DNA of 64,000 bases from Glacieibacterium sp965200405 (GTDB lineage Bacteria > Pseudomonadota > Alphaproteobacteria > Sphingomonadales > Sphingomonadaceae): NCBI RefSeq assembly GCF_965200405.1, contig NZ_OZ241356.1:1984001-2048000 (forward strand), in the 5' to 3' direction. Below, piece after piece: positions 32,774 through 41,643 of the stretch (position 1 is the first letter of the stretch; every line of letters starts with the position of its first letter). The notes below the pieces were generated by a model. It ran no database searches. It saw only the letters and a program-made list of their open reading frames with translations, and was not told the origin of the DNA. Both the position numbers and the translations under genes were made by a program.

Positions 32774-33948
32774 CCGATCACCTTGAACTTGGCAAGTGAA
32801 GCTTCGTCGATTTCCAGGCCGAGGCCGGGCAGATTGTCGTCGAGGTCGATGTAGCCGTCCTTGGCCACCGGTTCGCCCTTGAAAATGTACCAGAACAACT
32901 CGTTGCCGACCTCGACGTCGACCGGCGGGAAGTATTCCGCGATCGGGCAGTTCAGGCTGGCCATGGTGACATGATAATTGTGCATCTGCCCGGCGTGCGG
33001 GACGACCGGGATCGAATGCGCCTCGGCCAGCGCCGAGATCTTGCGCGCCGCGGTGATGCCGCCGACGCGGTTGGTGTCGAACTGGATATAGTCGACGGCG
33101 CGCGCCTCGATCAGCTGGCGGAAGCCGTACAACGTGAACTCATGCTCGCCGGCCGCGATCGGCGTGGTGCCGAAGCGGCGAAGCTCGGCATAGCCGTGCA
33201 CGTCGTCGGGGATGATCGCCTCCTCCAGCCAGCGTAGGTTGAACGGCTCGATCAGCCGCATCATGCGCTTGGCATAGTCGAGGCTCCAGCCCATGTAGGC
33301 GTCGGCCATGACGTCGATGCCGTCGCCCACCGCCTCGCGCACCGTGCGCACCAGCTCGACGTTGCGGACCATGCCCTCGGCGCCGTCGGTCGGCCCCCAG
33401 CCGAAGCGCAATTTCATCGCGCCATAGCCCTCGTCCTTGTAGCGCCTGGCCTCCGACGCGAGCTCCTCCAGCGGGATCGAGTAGAGCCGGCTGGCATAGA
33501 CCGGGATGCGCGCCTTGGTGCGGCCACCCATCAGGCGGAAGCACGGCTGGCCCGCCGACTTGCCCATCAGGTCCCAGATCGCGATGTCGAGCGCGCTGAT
33601 CGCCACCATCGCGATGCCCTTGCGCCCGAACGCCATCGTCGCGCGGTACATGTGCTGCCACAGGAACTCGCTGTCCCAGGGGTCCTCGCCGATCAGCAGC
33701 GGACCGAGGTGCGAGTCGATCAGCTGCTTGGTCGACAGCGGCGCCAGCGCGGCGTTGCCGATGCCGACCAGGCCCGCGTCGGTGAAGATCTCGACGACCA
33801 GCCAGCCGTGGAAGGTGAAGGTCTGCATCGTCTCGGGCGACAGGCGCGGCGCGACGAGGTCCATCGGGTTGGTGCAGAAATGCGGCGGCAGCGGCGCGGT
33901 CTCCCCGGCCCACTGGACGACGCGCGTGCGAACTTCGGTAATCTTCAA
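32770..33948 (-). CDS. L-rhamnonate dehydratase-like enolase-superfamily enzyme
   Basis: This 392-residue cytoplasmic protein of the mandelate racemase group shows AMKLRFGWGPTDGAEG (second-strand base region), MADAYMGWSLDYAKRM, RWLEEAI and AAGEHEF for metal ligands, and VPHAGQMHNYH for the catalytic His. The spacing and WGPxDG motif are closest to L-rhamnonate dehydratases, though other 6-deoxy or pentose aldonates remain possible. The start is TTG at 33948, overlapping the transporter stop as TTGA; a reading through the transporter is an artefact. It lies between a sugar-acid-type symporter and a hydroxyacid dehydrogenase, consistent with an aldonate route. Confidence 0.85.
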   Translation of the reverse strand: MKITEVRTRVVQWAGETAPLPPHFCTNPMDLVAPRLSPETMQTFTFHGWLVVEIFTDAGLVGIGNAALAPLSTKQLIDSHLGPLLIGEDPWDSEFLWQHMYRATMAFGRKGIAMVAISALDIAIWDLMGKSAGQPCFRLMGGRTKARIPVYASRLYSIPLEELASEARRYKDEGYGAMKLRFGWGPTDGAEGMVRNVELVRTVREAVGDGIDVMADAYMGWSLDYAKRMMRLIEPFNLRWLEEAIIPDDVHGYAELRRFGTTPIAAGEHEFTLYGFRQLIEARAVDYIQFDTNRVGGITAARKISALAEAHSIPVVPHAGQMHNYHVTMASLNCPIAEYFPPVDVEVGNELFWYIFKGEPVAKDGYIDLDDNLPGLGLEIDEASLAKFKVIG

Positions 33949-35228
33949 CGTCCGGTCTCCAAGGCAGAATAGGGCGTGATGCGCGGCACGGCGATGCAGA
34001 TCAGCACGAACGCGATCACATGGAGCGACGCGGCGATGACCAGCACCGGTGTATAGGTGAAACCATGGTCGAGCATCCAGCCCGCGGCCTGTCCCATCGC
34101 GACGCCGCCGAACGCCCCTGCCAGCCCGACGATCCCGGCCGCGCGGCCGAGCACGGCGACCGGCGCGATGTCGGTGGGCAGCGTCATGATCAGCGTCGAC
34201 CAGCTCTGCTGTCCGAAAAAGGCGAGGCTGAACAGCACCATGACCTGCCAGATCTCGGGCGCGGCGGGGACCAGCATGACCCAGGGCATCATCGCCGCGC
34301 TGGCGCCGAGCGCGACCTTGCGGGCGTAGTTGATCGTCTTGCCGCGGCGTTGCAGGTGACTGGACAGCGTACCGCCGACCAGGCAGCCGACGCCCGATGC
34401 CGCATAGGGGATCCAGCCGATCGACGCGGCTTGCGCCAGGTCGAAATGGCGGACGTCGAACAGGTATTTCGGCAGCCAGAACAGGTAGAAATACCAGGCG
34501 GCATCGGTCAGGAACTTGGCGCAGGCGATCCATAGCAGCGCCCGCGGGATCGCGACGCGCGCGGCGCTGACGGCACGGGGCACGGCCGTGGCGATCGGCG
34601 GCGCGCCGACGATCCACCAGGCCGACCACAGGAGGCCGAGTAGCCCGGTGAGGAAGAACACATAGCGCCAGCTCGCCAGCCCGAATCCGTGCGCGTGCAT
34701 CAGCACCAGCGCGATCAGCGGCGGCGCGATCACCGCGCCGACCGCGGTGCCGGCGTTGACGATGCCCATCGCCGCGGCGCGGTCCTCGGGCTTGAACCAT
34801 TCGGTGATGGCGCGCGTCGCCGCCGGAAAGCCGCCGCCCTCGCCGGCCCCGAGCAGCAGCCGGCTGGCGGCGAGTGCGAGGACGCCGCCGGCAAGGCCGT
34901 GGCTGGCGCAGGCCAGCGACCAGAACACCATGATGACGACGAAGCCGCGCCGCGTTCCCAGCCGGTCGAGCAGCCAGCCGCCGGCGAGGTACGACAGGCC
35001 GTAGGTGACGAGGAAGGCCGAATCGAGCGCGGCCTTGATCTGGTTGGTGATCGGGATGTCGGCCTGGATGTTCTTCAGCGCCCAGGGCAGCGTCTGGCGG
35101 TCGAGGTAGCTGATCGCGATGGCGCAGGCGACGAGCACCGCGCCGTACCAGCCGGCCCGGCCGGTGCGGCCGGCTGGCCAAGGCCGTGCCGCGCTGCCCG
35201 GCAGTTTCGCGAGGCTGTCGTCGTGCAT
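33945..35228 (-). CDS. MFS transporter, anion:cation symporter (ExuT-like) family
   Basis: This 427-residue inner-membrane carrier has about 12 hydrophobic helices and the MFS loop motif GWLLDRLGTRRG (about 83-94). ISYLDRQTLPWAL at the first helix and LGAGEGGGFPAATRAITEWF around 128-147 are hallmarks of the ACS/ExuT family, which imports hexuronates, aldonates and related organic anions. It begins four bases after the GH39 stop and overlaps the dehydratase gene, so it probably imports the sugar acid that the operon degrades. Confidence 0.92.
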   Translation of the reverse strand: MHDDSLAKLPGSAARPWPAGRTGRAGWYGAVLVACAIAISYLDRQTLPWALKNIQADIPITNQIKAALDSAFLVTYGLSYLAGGWLLDRLGTRRGFVVIMVFWSLACASHGLAGGVLALAASRLLLGAGEGGGFPAATRAITEWFKPEDRAAAMGIVNAGTAVGAVIAPPLIALVLMHAHGFGLASWRYVFFLTGLLGLLWSAWWIVGAPPIATAVPRAVSAARVAIPRALLWIACAKFLTDAAWYFYLFWLPKYLFDVRHFDLAQAASIGWIPYAASGVGCLVGGTLSSHLQRRGKTINYARKVALGASAAMMPWVMLVPAAPEIWQVMVLFSLAFFGQQSWSTLIMTLPTDIAPVAVLGRAAGIVGLAGAFGGVAMGQAAGWMLDHGFTYTPVLVIAASLHVIAFVLICIAVPRITPYSALETGR

Positions 35229-35231
35229 GCC

Positions 35232-36908
35232 TCAGTCGAGCTGGACGAAGGCGACGCCCTGTCGCGGCACGCGCAGTTCCAGCGTCGCGGCGCCCCGGAC
35301 GACCTTGAGCGGCTGGTGCGCGCCGGGCGTGAGCTTCGACGCCTGTTCGAGCTCGGCGACCTGGTGCTCGTTCGGCGACTGCGGCGAGCCCATCGCCTTC
35401 CAGGCGGCATAGGCGTTGGCATGGTCGGCATCGACGTTCCACACCGTCGCGTGACTGGCCTTGCCGCTGTGCGCGAACGACAGCTGGATGGCGGCATCGG
35501 GACCCGGCAGGTCGTCGTCGTGGTAATGCCAGACCAGCACGCCGATGTTGCCGCCCGGCCCCCTGGTCGCCAGCGCGCCGACATCGGGGTCGGCGCGGAC
35601 GCCCTTGGCGACGACCGCGTCAAGGTCGAGCTGGTGGTCGCTGGTCGCCTCGATCCGCTCCGGGCCGAGCTTCGACATCATCCGGAAGACGTTGAGCACC
35701 GGCAGGTCGATGCCGTTGGTGGCAAGCTGGCGGTAACCGGCGAACCACGGCTGGTCCTCGAAGGTGAAGGACCAGGCGAGGATGCCGTCGAGCGTCACCT
35801 TGCGCCGGCGCGCCAGGTCCCAGATCCGCGCCATGCTGGCGGCGGTGTAGCTGGAGTACATGGTGCCGTTGCGATAGGCGTTCTGCGGTCCCGGACAGGC
35901 GGCACAGCCCTCCGGATCGCTCTCGCCGATGACGATCGGCTTGGTGCGCAGCGACGGCGCCGCGGCGGCGATCTTGGCAAAGCCCTCGTCGACCTGGCTC
36001 AGATGGCGGCCGATGCCCATGCGGACATGACCGTCGACGAACAGCGGCTGCCCCTTGGCGTGGAACGACAGGAAGTCGGTGGGCGTGCCGACGGTGCCGG
36101 TGGCGGCATTCTGGCCCGACACGACATGCGCCAGGAAGCCGTCCATCAGCGCACCGCCGGGCCCCGCGGAATCCGGGCCACCGACGCGCGCCGTCGGCAG
36201 GGCGCGGCGCACGCCGTCGACGGCAAAGTCATGGAGCTTGTAGAATTCCTCGTGCGTGCCCTTCCAATAGGCCGGGCCGTTCGCCTCGTTCCAGACCTCG
36301 AAATACCAGGTCTCGACCTCCTTGCGGCCGTAGCGCTGGACGTTGTGGAGCGTCCATTGATAGATCAGCTCTCGCCATTTGCCGTAGTCCTTGGGCGGAT
36401 AGCCCCAGCCGCCGCTGATCAGGTCATAGCTGTAGCCCGGGCGCCAGCTGTGCTGGTACGGCACGCTCGCCGGTGCGCTGGACAATGCCTTGGGCATGAA
36501 GCCGAGTTGGAGGTAAGGCCGCACGCCATTGGCGCGGTAGGTGTCGATGATGCGGTCGACGACGGTCCAGTCATAGATCGGCTTGCCGTCGGCATCCTCC
36601 TTGTAGATGTCGGTGCTGCCCCATTTGAACGCCGAGGTGCCGTCGCCGGTGTTGAGCAGATTGTGCGTGCGGAAATAGACTTCGTTCGGCCTGAGGCTGC
36701 CGAGTTCACCGATAAGTTTGCGGCCGTCCTTCATCGTCGCGTAATTGGGCTCGTCGGCGCCGAAGAACCGCCAGGCCGGGGGCAGGGCGCCTTCCGACCG
36801 CGCGGCGTCGACCCGGATCGTGACCTGGAAGCTGGTGGTGGCGGCGGTCGCCGCCTGCGCCACGAAGGCGGCAGCGAGAGCGGCTATGGCCGGGCGAGCA
36901 AGTCTCAA
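35232..36908 (-). CDS. GH39-family glycosidase (beta-xylosidase type), exported
   Basis: This 558-residue exported glycoside hydrolase has its acid/base Glu208 in FEVWNEANGPAYW and probable nucleophile Glu329 in PIVIGESDPEG, the clan-A pattern of GH39 xylosidases and arabinosidases. The upstream ATGs (36929 and earlier) lack a ribosome site. TTG at 36908 has GGAGG exactly six bases upstream and begins a clean signal peptide ending ATAA, so I start there. The C-terminal 150 residues are a beta-sandwich. It leads the minus-strand operon with the transporter and aldonate enzymes. Confidence 0.88.
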   Translation of the reverse strand: MRLARPAIAALAAAFVAQAATAATTSFQVTIRVDAARSEGALPPAWRFFGADEPNYATMKDGRKLIGELGSLRPNEVYFRTHNLLNTGDGTSAFKWGSTDIYKEDADGKPIYDWTVVDRIIDTYRANGVRPYLQLGFMPKALSSAPASVPYQHSWRPGYSYDLISGGWGYPPKDYGKWRELIYQWTLHNVQRYGRKEVETWYFEVWNEANGPAYWKGTHEEFYKLHDFAVDGVRRALPTARVGGPDSAGPGGALMDGFLAHVVSGQNAATGTVGTPTDFLSFHAKGQPLFVDGHVRMGIGRHLSQVDEGFAKIAAAAPSLRTKPIVIGESDPEGCAACPGPQNAYRNGTMYSSYTAASMARIWDLARRRKVTLDGILAWSFTFEDQPWFAGYRQLATNGIDLPVLNVFRMMSKLGPERIEATSDHQLDLDAVVAKGVRADPDVGALATRGPGGNIGVLVWHYHDDDLPGPDAAIQLSFAHSGKASHATVWNVDADHANAYAAWKAMGSPQSPNEHQVAELEQASKLTPGAHQPLKVVRGAATLELRVPRQGVAFVQLD

Positions 36909-37315
36909 AGCGATCCTCCAAATGGCCATCAAGGTCGATCGTGTCGCGTTGAACCCTGCGGCCATGACTAGGAGGAGGGTCGGGCGCGGACAAGACGCCG
37001 GGGCGATGCGGTGCCGGGCGGGGGCGTGCGGACCGGCCTTTATGCTCGCGGAGTGAGAAGTCGGAGGGATTTGCCGGCGCCGGCACCGCACTGCTGTCCA
37101 CGCGGCGGTGTTCGCCAACGGGGCGCTGCCGCTCGACCGGATCGAGGCCGGGGTCGATGCCTGAATCGCCCGGACGAGGTAACGTCATCGACGAACGCGC
37201 TGGCCACTGACATTATGGAGTAGCGGCGAGCGCAAGATAGAGCCTGCATACCCAGGATGTCGCTTTGCCGGACCGGCGCCGCAACGTAGGGCGGTCGAGG
37301 CGGAATTGGAGCGGT
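36909..37315. other. 407-bp divergent intergenic region
   Basis: No intact gene is seen between the GH39 gene and the epimerase. The GH39 ribosome site GGAGG is at 36915-36919 (minus strand). A short open stretch ending at the TGA at 37162-37164 reads like the end of an enzyme (ANGALPLDRIEAGVDA) but has no supporting upstream part. The promoter pair was not resolved by eye. Confidence 0.5.
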
Positions 37316-38269
37316 ATGACGATTTGCATAACCGGCGCAGCGGGTTTTATCGGGGCGGCGACGGCACTTGCGCTGCTCGATCGCGGCGAGACCGTGATCG
37401 GCTTCGATAATCTCAACGCTTACTACCCGGTCCAGCTGAAGCGCGATCGGCTGGCGCGGCTCGCCGGGCCGCGCTTCACCTTCGTCGAGGGTGACCTGGC
37501 CGACATGGCGGCGTTGACGGCGCTGCCCGAAACCGATGCCATCATCCACCTCGGCGCGCAGGCCGGGGTCCGCTATTCGCTCCAGCAGCCGCATGACTAC
37601 GTCCAGAGCAACCTGGTCGGGCATCTCAACATGCTCGAACTGGCGCGCGCCCGGCAGACTCCGCACCTGGTCTATGCCTCGTCGTCGTCGGTCTATGGCG
37701 GCAATTCGAAGCTGCCGTTCGCGGTCGGCGACGCGGTGGATCACCCGGTCTCGCTGTATGCCGCGACCAAGCGTGCCGACGAATTGATGAGCGACAGCTA
37801 CGCGCACCTGTTCGGCATCCCCCAGACCGGGCTGCGCTTCTTCACCGTCTATGGTCCGTGGGGGCGCCCCGATATGGCGCCGTGGATCTTCACCGACGCG
37901 GTGCTGCGGGGCCGTCCGATCCGCCTCAACAATGGCGGGCGGATGAAGCGTGACTTCACCTATGTCGACGACATCGTCGCGGGCGTGCTGGCCGCTCTCG
38001 ACCGCCCGCCGTCGGGCCCGCGCCCGCACCGCATCTACAACCTCGGTAACGACCGCTCGGAGGAGCTGACGCGCTTCCTGTCGATCATCGAGGCGTCGAC
38101 CGGCAAGCGCGCCATCGTCGAGGAGGCGCCGCTGCCGCCCGGCGACGTGCTGGAGACGCATGCCGACATCACATCGACACGGGCCGACCTTGGCTATGCG
38201 CCGGCGACCAGCCTCGACGTCGGGCTGCCGCGCTTCGTCGACTGGTACCGCGGATATGCCGGGCTCTAG
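37316..38269 (+). CDS. lspL: UDP-glucuronate 4-epimerase
   Basis: This 317-residue extended SDR interconverts UDP-glucuronate and UDP-galacturonate. The NAD site is TGAAGFIGAAT. SSSSVYGGNSKLPF and the catalytic LYAATK (Tyr-x-x-x-Lys) match LspL/GAE enzymes, as do VRYSLQQPHDYVQSNL and RFFTVYGPWGRPDMA. The ATG at 37316 follows TTGGAGCGGT. It uses the Ugd product and opens the EPS region, so galacturonic acid is a likely residue of the polymer. Confidence 0.94.
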   Translation: MTICITGAAGFIGAATALALLDRGETVIGFDNLNAYYPVQLKRDRLARLAGPRFTFVEGDLADMAALTALPETDAIIHLGAQAGVRYSLQQPHDYVQSNLVGHLNMLELARARQTPHLVYASSSSVYGGNSKLPFAVGDAVDHPVSLYAATKRADELMSDSYAHLFGIPQTGLRFFTVYGPWGRPDMAPWIFTDAVLRGRPIRLNNGGRMKRDFTYVDDIVAGVLAALDRPPSGPRPHRIYNLGNDRSEELTRFLSIIEASTGKRAIVEEAPLPPGDVLETHADITSTRADLGYAPATSLDVGLPRFVDWYRGYAGL

Positions 38270-38353
38270 TCTCGAAGCCTGTCCGTCCGGCCTGAAACCG
38301 CGCCAGTCCGAAGCGCGAACTTTCCCATCGGTAACCCTTCGTCGCTAGTCTGG

Positions 38354-38368
38354 CTCCGCGAATCGGAG
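38354..38368 (+). promoter_or_regulatory. Hairpin occluding the RTX gene ribosome site
   Basis: CTCCG (38354-38358) can pair with CGGAG (38364-38368) across a five-base loop. The GGAG of this arm is the Shine-Dalgarno site of the RTX gene, five bases before its ATG at 38374. The stem is short, so control of translation is only a possibility. Confidence 0.3.
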
Positions 38369-38373
38369 ACCCC

Positions 38374-39486
38374 ATGACGACGATCACTGGAACGATGGCC
38401 TCGGAAACGATCAACGGCAGCGCCGGGGATGACCTGATCTACGGTCTTGCCGGCGACGACCTGATCTTCGGTCGGACGGGCAGGGATACGCTCGACGGCG
38501 GCGACGGCAACGACCGGCTCGATGGCGGACCCGGCAACGATCGCCTTCTCGGCGGCCTCGGCAACGATGTCCTCGACGGCGGCGACGACAACGACTGGCT
38601 CGATGGTGGCGCCGGTAACAATCATTTGCTCGGCGAGGCCGGCAACGACACGCTGATCGGCGGGTCGGGACGCGATTACCTCGATGCCGGTGTCGGCGAC
38701 GACCTGATCTATGCGGGCGGGGGCGACGACGGCTTCTTCAACGAGATCGACCCGGCGACCGGCTTGCTGACCACCGAGGCAGTCGCCGGCGGCGCGGGCA
38801 ACGACACGATCTACGGCGAAGGCGGCAACGACAAGCTGAAGGGCCAGTCGGGCGACGATGTCGTCGATGGCGGCGACGGTGACGACCGCGTCGACGGCGG
38901 CGACGGCAACAACCACCTCTATGGCGGCACGGGCGACGATATTCTCGACGCCGAAAACGGGCGCGACACGCTCGAGGGTGGCGACGGCAAGGATCGTCTC
39001 CAGGCCGGGGCGGGCGACGATGTCGCTTATGGTGGCAACGGCAACGACTCGATCAGCGGCGAGGATGGCAACGACCTGCTCTCAGGCGGCAACGACAACG
39101 ATTTCATCTACGCCGGTGCCGGCAACGACACGCTGCAGGGCGATGCCGGCAACGATACGCTGCTCGGCGAGCTGGGCGCGGACCGGCTGTTCGGCGGAGC
39201 GGGTGCCGACTGGTTCGTGTTCAAGGGCGCCGGGGCGCTCGACGGTGGCGACCGGATCGAGGACTTCCAGGACGGCATCGACCGCATCGTCTTTGAAAAG
39301 CTGGGCATTTCTTCGTACCGTGCCGGTGGAGCGAACGGCACCGTGTTTGCCCATGACCTGCCCGACGGCAACGTCCAGCTCGACGCCGTAACCTCGTCGG
39401 GCGGCCATTTCTCGACCCTCGTTGCCGACCCCCAGGGCGTGCTCAGCGCGGCCAATTTCACCGCCATCGACTTCCTGTTCGCCTGA
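38374..39486 (+). CDS. RTX-repeat calcium-binding protein, type I secretion substrate
   Basis: This 370-residue protein consists almost entirely of GGxGxDxxx nonapeptides. Two blocks, about 14-115 and 130-285, are separated by a short non-repeat segment (NEIDPATGLLTTEAV). Each repeat binds calcium in a parallel beta-roll. After the repeats, GADWFVFKGAGALDGGDRIE and DFQDGIDRIVF resemble the C-terminal secretion region of serralysin-type proteins. There is no N-terminal signal and no catalytic domain, so it is probably a secreted surface or matrix protein. Its ABC exporter is not in the window. The location in EPS genes suggests a matrix role. Confidence 0.88.
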   Translation: MTTITGTMASETINGSAGDDLIYGLAGDDLIFGRTGRDTLDGGDGNDRLDGGPGNDRLLGGLGNDVLDGGDDNDWLDGGAGNNHLLGEAGNDTLIGGSGRDYLDAGVGDDLIYAGGGDDGFFNEIDPATGLLTTEAVAGGAGNDTIYGEGGNDKLKGQSGDDVVDGGDGDDRVDGGDGNNHLYGGTGDDILDAENGRDTLEGGDGKDRLQAGAGDDVAYGGNGNDSISGEDGNDLLSGGNDNDFIYAGAGNDTLQGDAGNDTLLGELGADRLFGGAGADWFVFKGAGALDGGDRIEDFQDGIDRIVFEKLGISSYRAGGANGTVFAHDLPDGNVQLDAVTSSGGHFSTLVADPQGVLSAANFTAIDFLFA

Positions 39487-39517
39487 CCCGCAACGATTAC
39501 GGCTTAGCCCTGCTGCC

Positions 39518-39557
39518 GGTGGGCGATGTCGCATGCCCTTTCGGCCTATCGCCCACC
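39518..39557 (+). terminator. Long-stem hairpin after RTX gene
   Basis: GGTGGGCGAT (39518-39527) pairs perfectly with ATCGCCCACC (39548-39557) around a 20-base loop that can itself form GCC/GGC. It lies 32 bases after the RTX stop and upstream of the AT-rich stretch preceding rfbF, so it is a likely terminator separating the two units. Confidence 0.55.
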
Positions 39558-39695
39558 CCTATGGGTAGGTTCCTGAATGTCACGATACCGCCAATTACCA
39601 AATAGTTAATACAGTCCCAGCGAGTGCGTGGGGGCACGCCGGGCAGCGGAACCACCGTTTGTTTGGTGATCCCCTGTGAAGCAGGGAGGGGCATC

Positions 39696-40508
39696 ATGCA
39701 GGTCGTGCTTCTGGCAGGTGGACTGGGTTCACGGCTGGCCGAGGAAACGGTTCGTGTTCCCAAGCCGATGGTCGAGGTCGCGGGGCGGCCGATCATCCTT
39801 CACGTCATGGATGTCTACAGCCATTGGGGGCATCACGACTTCATCGTCGCGTGCGGCTTCAAGGCGATGATGATGAAGGCCTTTTTCCAGGGCCTGCACC
39901 TGCTCAACAATGATTTCACCATCGCGCTGGGCAACGGCGAGATGACGCTGGCGCCGTCGGCGACGACCGACTGGCGGGTGTCGGTGGTCGACACCGGGCT
40001 CAACACGATGACCGGCGGCCGCCTGAAGCGCCTGCGTCCGTGGCTGCACGATACGACCTTCATGGTCACCTATTCCGACGGTGTCGCCAATATCGACATC
40101 GACGCGCTGCTCGCCTTCCACCGCAGCCACGGCCGGCTGGCGACGGTCAGCGCGGTGCAGCCGCCGGCGCGCTTCGGCAACCTCGAGCTGACCGGCGACA
40201 AGGTCAGCGCCTTCACCGAGAAGGTCCATTCGCAGGAGACCTGGATCAACGGCGGCTTTTTCGTCTTCGAGCCCGGCATCTTCGATTATCTGAGCGGCGA
40301 CGAGGAGCCACTCGAGCAGGCACCGTTGACGCGACTGGCGGAGGACGGCGAACTGTTCGCTTACCGCCACGCCGACTTCTGGCATCCGATGGACACGGTC
40401 CGCGACCGCGACCACCTCGAGCGGCTGGCGGGTACGGCAACGCCGCCGTGGCTGAACTTTCCGGTGCGCGACCTTGCGCCAAAGCCCCTGGAACTCGCGC
40501 ATGCGTGA
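39696..40508 (+). CDS. rfbF: Glucose-1-phosphate cytidylyltransferase
   Basis: This 270-residue enzyme makes CDP-glucose from glucose-1-phosphate and CTP, the entry to CDP-deoxysugars. The nucleotidyltransferase signature LAGGLGSRLAEET and the KPMVEVAGRPIILHVMD segment are at the N-terminus, and DGVANIDIDAL carries metal-binding aspartates. Length and motifs match RfbF. ATG 39696 has a strong AGGGAGGGG site. It overlaps rfbG by eight bases. An AT-rich upstream patch (39590-39613) is the likely promoter area. Confidence 0.95.
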   Translation: MQVVLLAGGLGSRLAEETVRVPKPMVEVAGRPIILHVMDVYSHWGHHDFIVACGFKAMMMKAFFQGLHLLNNDFTIALGNGEMTLAPSATTDWRVSVVDTGLNTMTGGRLKRLRPWLHDTTFMVTYSDGVANIDIDALLAFHRSHGRLATVSAVQPPARFGNLELTGDKVSAFTEKVHSQETWINGGFFVFEPGIFDYLSGDEEPLEQAPLTRLAEDGELFAYRHADFWHPMDTVRDRDHLERLAGTATPPWLNFPVRDLAPKPLELAHA

Positions 40509-41643
40509 CGGGCGGCAGCCTGGTTTCGACGAGGTCGCGGTTCGCCGTGCGCTCGCCGGCCGCCGCGTGCTGATCACCGGTCACACCGGTTTCAAGGGCG
40601 GCTGGCTGGCGCTGTGGCTCAGGCGCCTCGGTGCCGAGGTCGTCGGCGTGGCGTTGCCGCCCCCGGTCGGGCCGTCGCTCGCCGGTGCGATCGCCATCGA
40701 CCGGCAGGTCGACAGTCGGATCGGCGACATCCGCAGCCGCGACAGCTTTGCCGCCGCGCTGGCCGGCTATGACGCCGAACTGGTCTTTCACATGGCGGCG
40801 CAGGCGCTGGTCCGGCACTCGATCGCCGACCCGGTGGACACGTTCGCCACCAACGTCGTCGGTACCGCGACGGTGCTGGAGGCGGCGCGGCACATGCCCA
40901 GCCTGAAGGCGGTGGTCGTCGTCACCTCCGACAAATGCTATGACAACAAGGAGTGGGACTGGGGCTACCGCGAGACCGACCCGATGGGCGGCTCCGACCC
41001 GTACAGCGCCTCCAAGGGTTGCACCGAGCTGGTCGCGGCATCGTACCGCAAGACGTTTTTCGCGCATCCCGGTGGACCGCAGTTGGCGACGGTGCGCGCC
41101 GGCAACGTCATCGGCGGCGGTGACTGGTCGGCGGATCGACTCGTTCCCGACATCGTTCGCGCCGCGCTTAAGGGCGTGCCGGTCACCATCCGCAACCCCG
41201 CCAGCGTGCGGCCGTGGCAGCATGTGCTCGATGCGCTTGCCGGCTACCTGACCGTCGCGTCGCGGCTGGTCGGTGGCGAGGCCGGCGAGGCCTGGAACTT
41301 CGGCCCGGATACGGCGGGCGTCGCCGATGTCGCGACGCTGGCCGGCGCCGTCGCCGATGCCTGGGGGCCGGGCGGGCCGCGCTTCGTCTTCGGTGCCAAT
41401 GGCGACCAGCGCGAGGCGAAGTTGTTATCGCTCGACAGCAGCAAGGCGCGGGCCCGACTCGGTTGGGCGCCGACGCTCGACCGCGCCGCGACGATCCGCT
41501 TCACCATCGACTGGTACCGCGCCTGGGCAGCCGGGCAGGCCGACATGACGGCTTTCACCAACGCCCAGATCGCCGCCTTCGTCGCGACGGGCGACCAGCA
41601 TGATTACGAACTCTCGGCAGGGAAGTTGAAACAATGCGCGTGA
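40501..41643 (+). CDS. rfbG: CDP-glucose 4,6-dehydratase
   Basis: This 380-residue SDR converts CDP-glucose to CDP-4-keto-6-deoxyglucose. The NAD motif is TGHTGFKGGWLALWL, typical of RfbG. Catalytic Tyr and Lys are in SDPYSASKGCTEL, preceded by VVVTSDKCYDNKEW, another RfbG hallmark. RAGNVIGGGDWSADRLVPD supports the substrate class. The ATG at 40501 lies inside the end of rfbF, and its own end overlaps the next gene by 10 bases, so the three are translationally coupled. Confidence 0.95.
   Translation: MRDGRQPGFDEVAVRRALAGRRVLITGHTGFKGGWLALWLRRLGAEVVGVALPPPVGPSLAGAIAIDRQVDSRIGDIRSRDSFAAALAGYDAELVFHMAAQALVRHSIADPVDTFATNVVGTATVLEAARHMPSLKAVVVVTSDKCYDNKEWDWGYRETDPMGGSDPYSASKGCTELVAASYRKTFFAHPGGPQLATVRAGNVIGGGDWSADRLVPDIVRAALKGVPVTIRNPASVRPWQHVLDALAGYLTVASRLVGGEAGEAWNFGPDTAGVADVATLAGAVADAWGPGGPRFVFGANGDQREAKLLSLDSSKARARLGWAPTLDRAATIRFTIDWYRAWAAGQADMTAFTNAQIAAFVATGDQHDYELSAGKLKQCA

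Noticed and set aside
32770..35442. A single 890-residue fusion of transporter frame and dehydratase
   Set aside because: The first half is an out-of-frame reading of the MFS gene; the dehydratase begins at TTG 33948.
37090..37164. Possible decayed gene end (ANGALPLDRIEAGVDA then TGA)
   Set aside because: Upstream codons in the same frame do not look coding and no family could be named; it may be chance in high-GC DNA.
38374..39486. CRISPR-like short repeats
   Set aside because: The periodicity is the 27-base RTX nonapeptide coding repeat, not spaced direct repeats.
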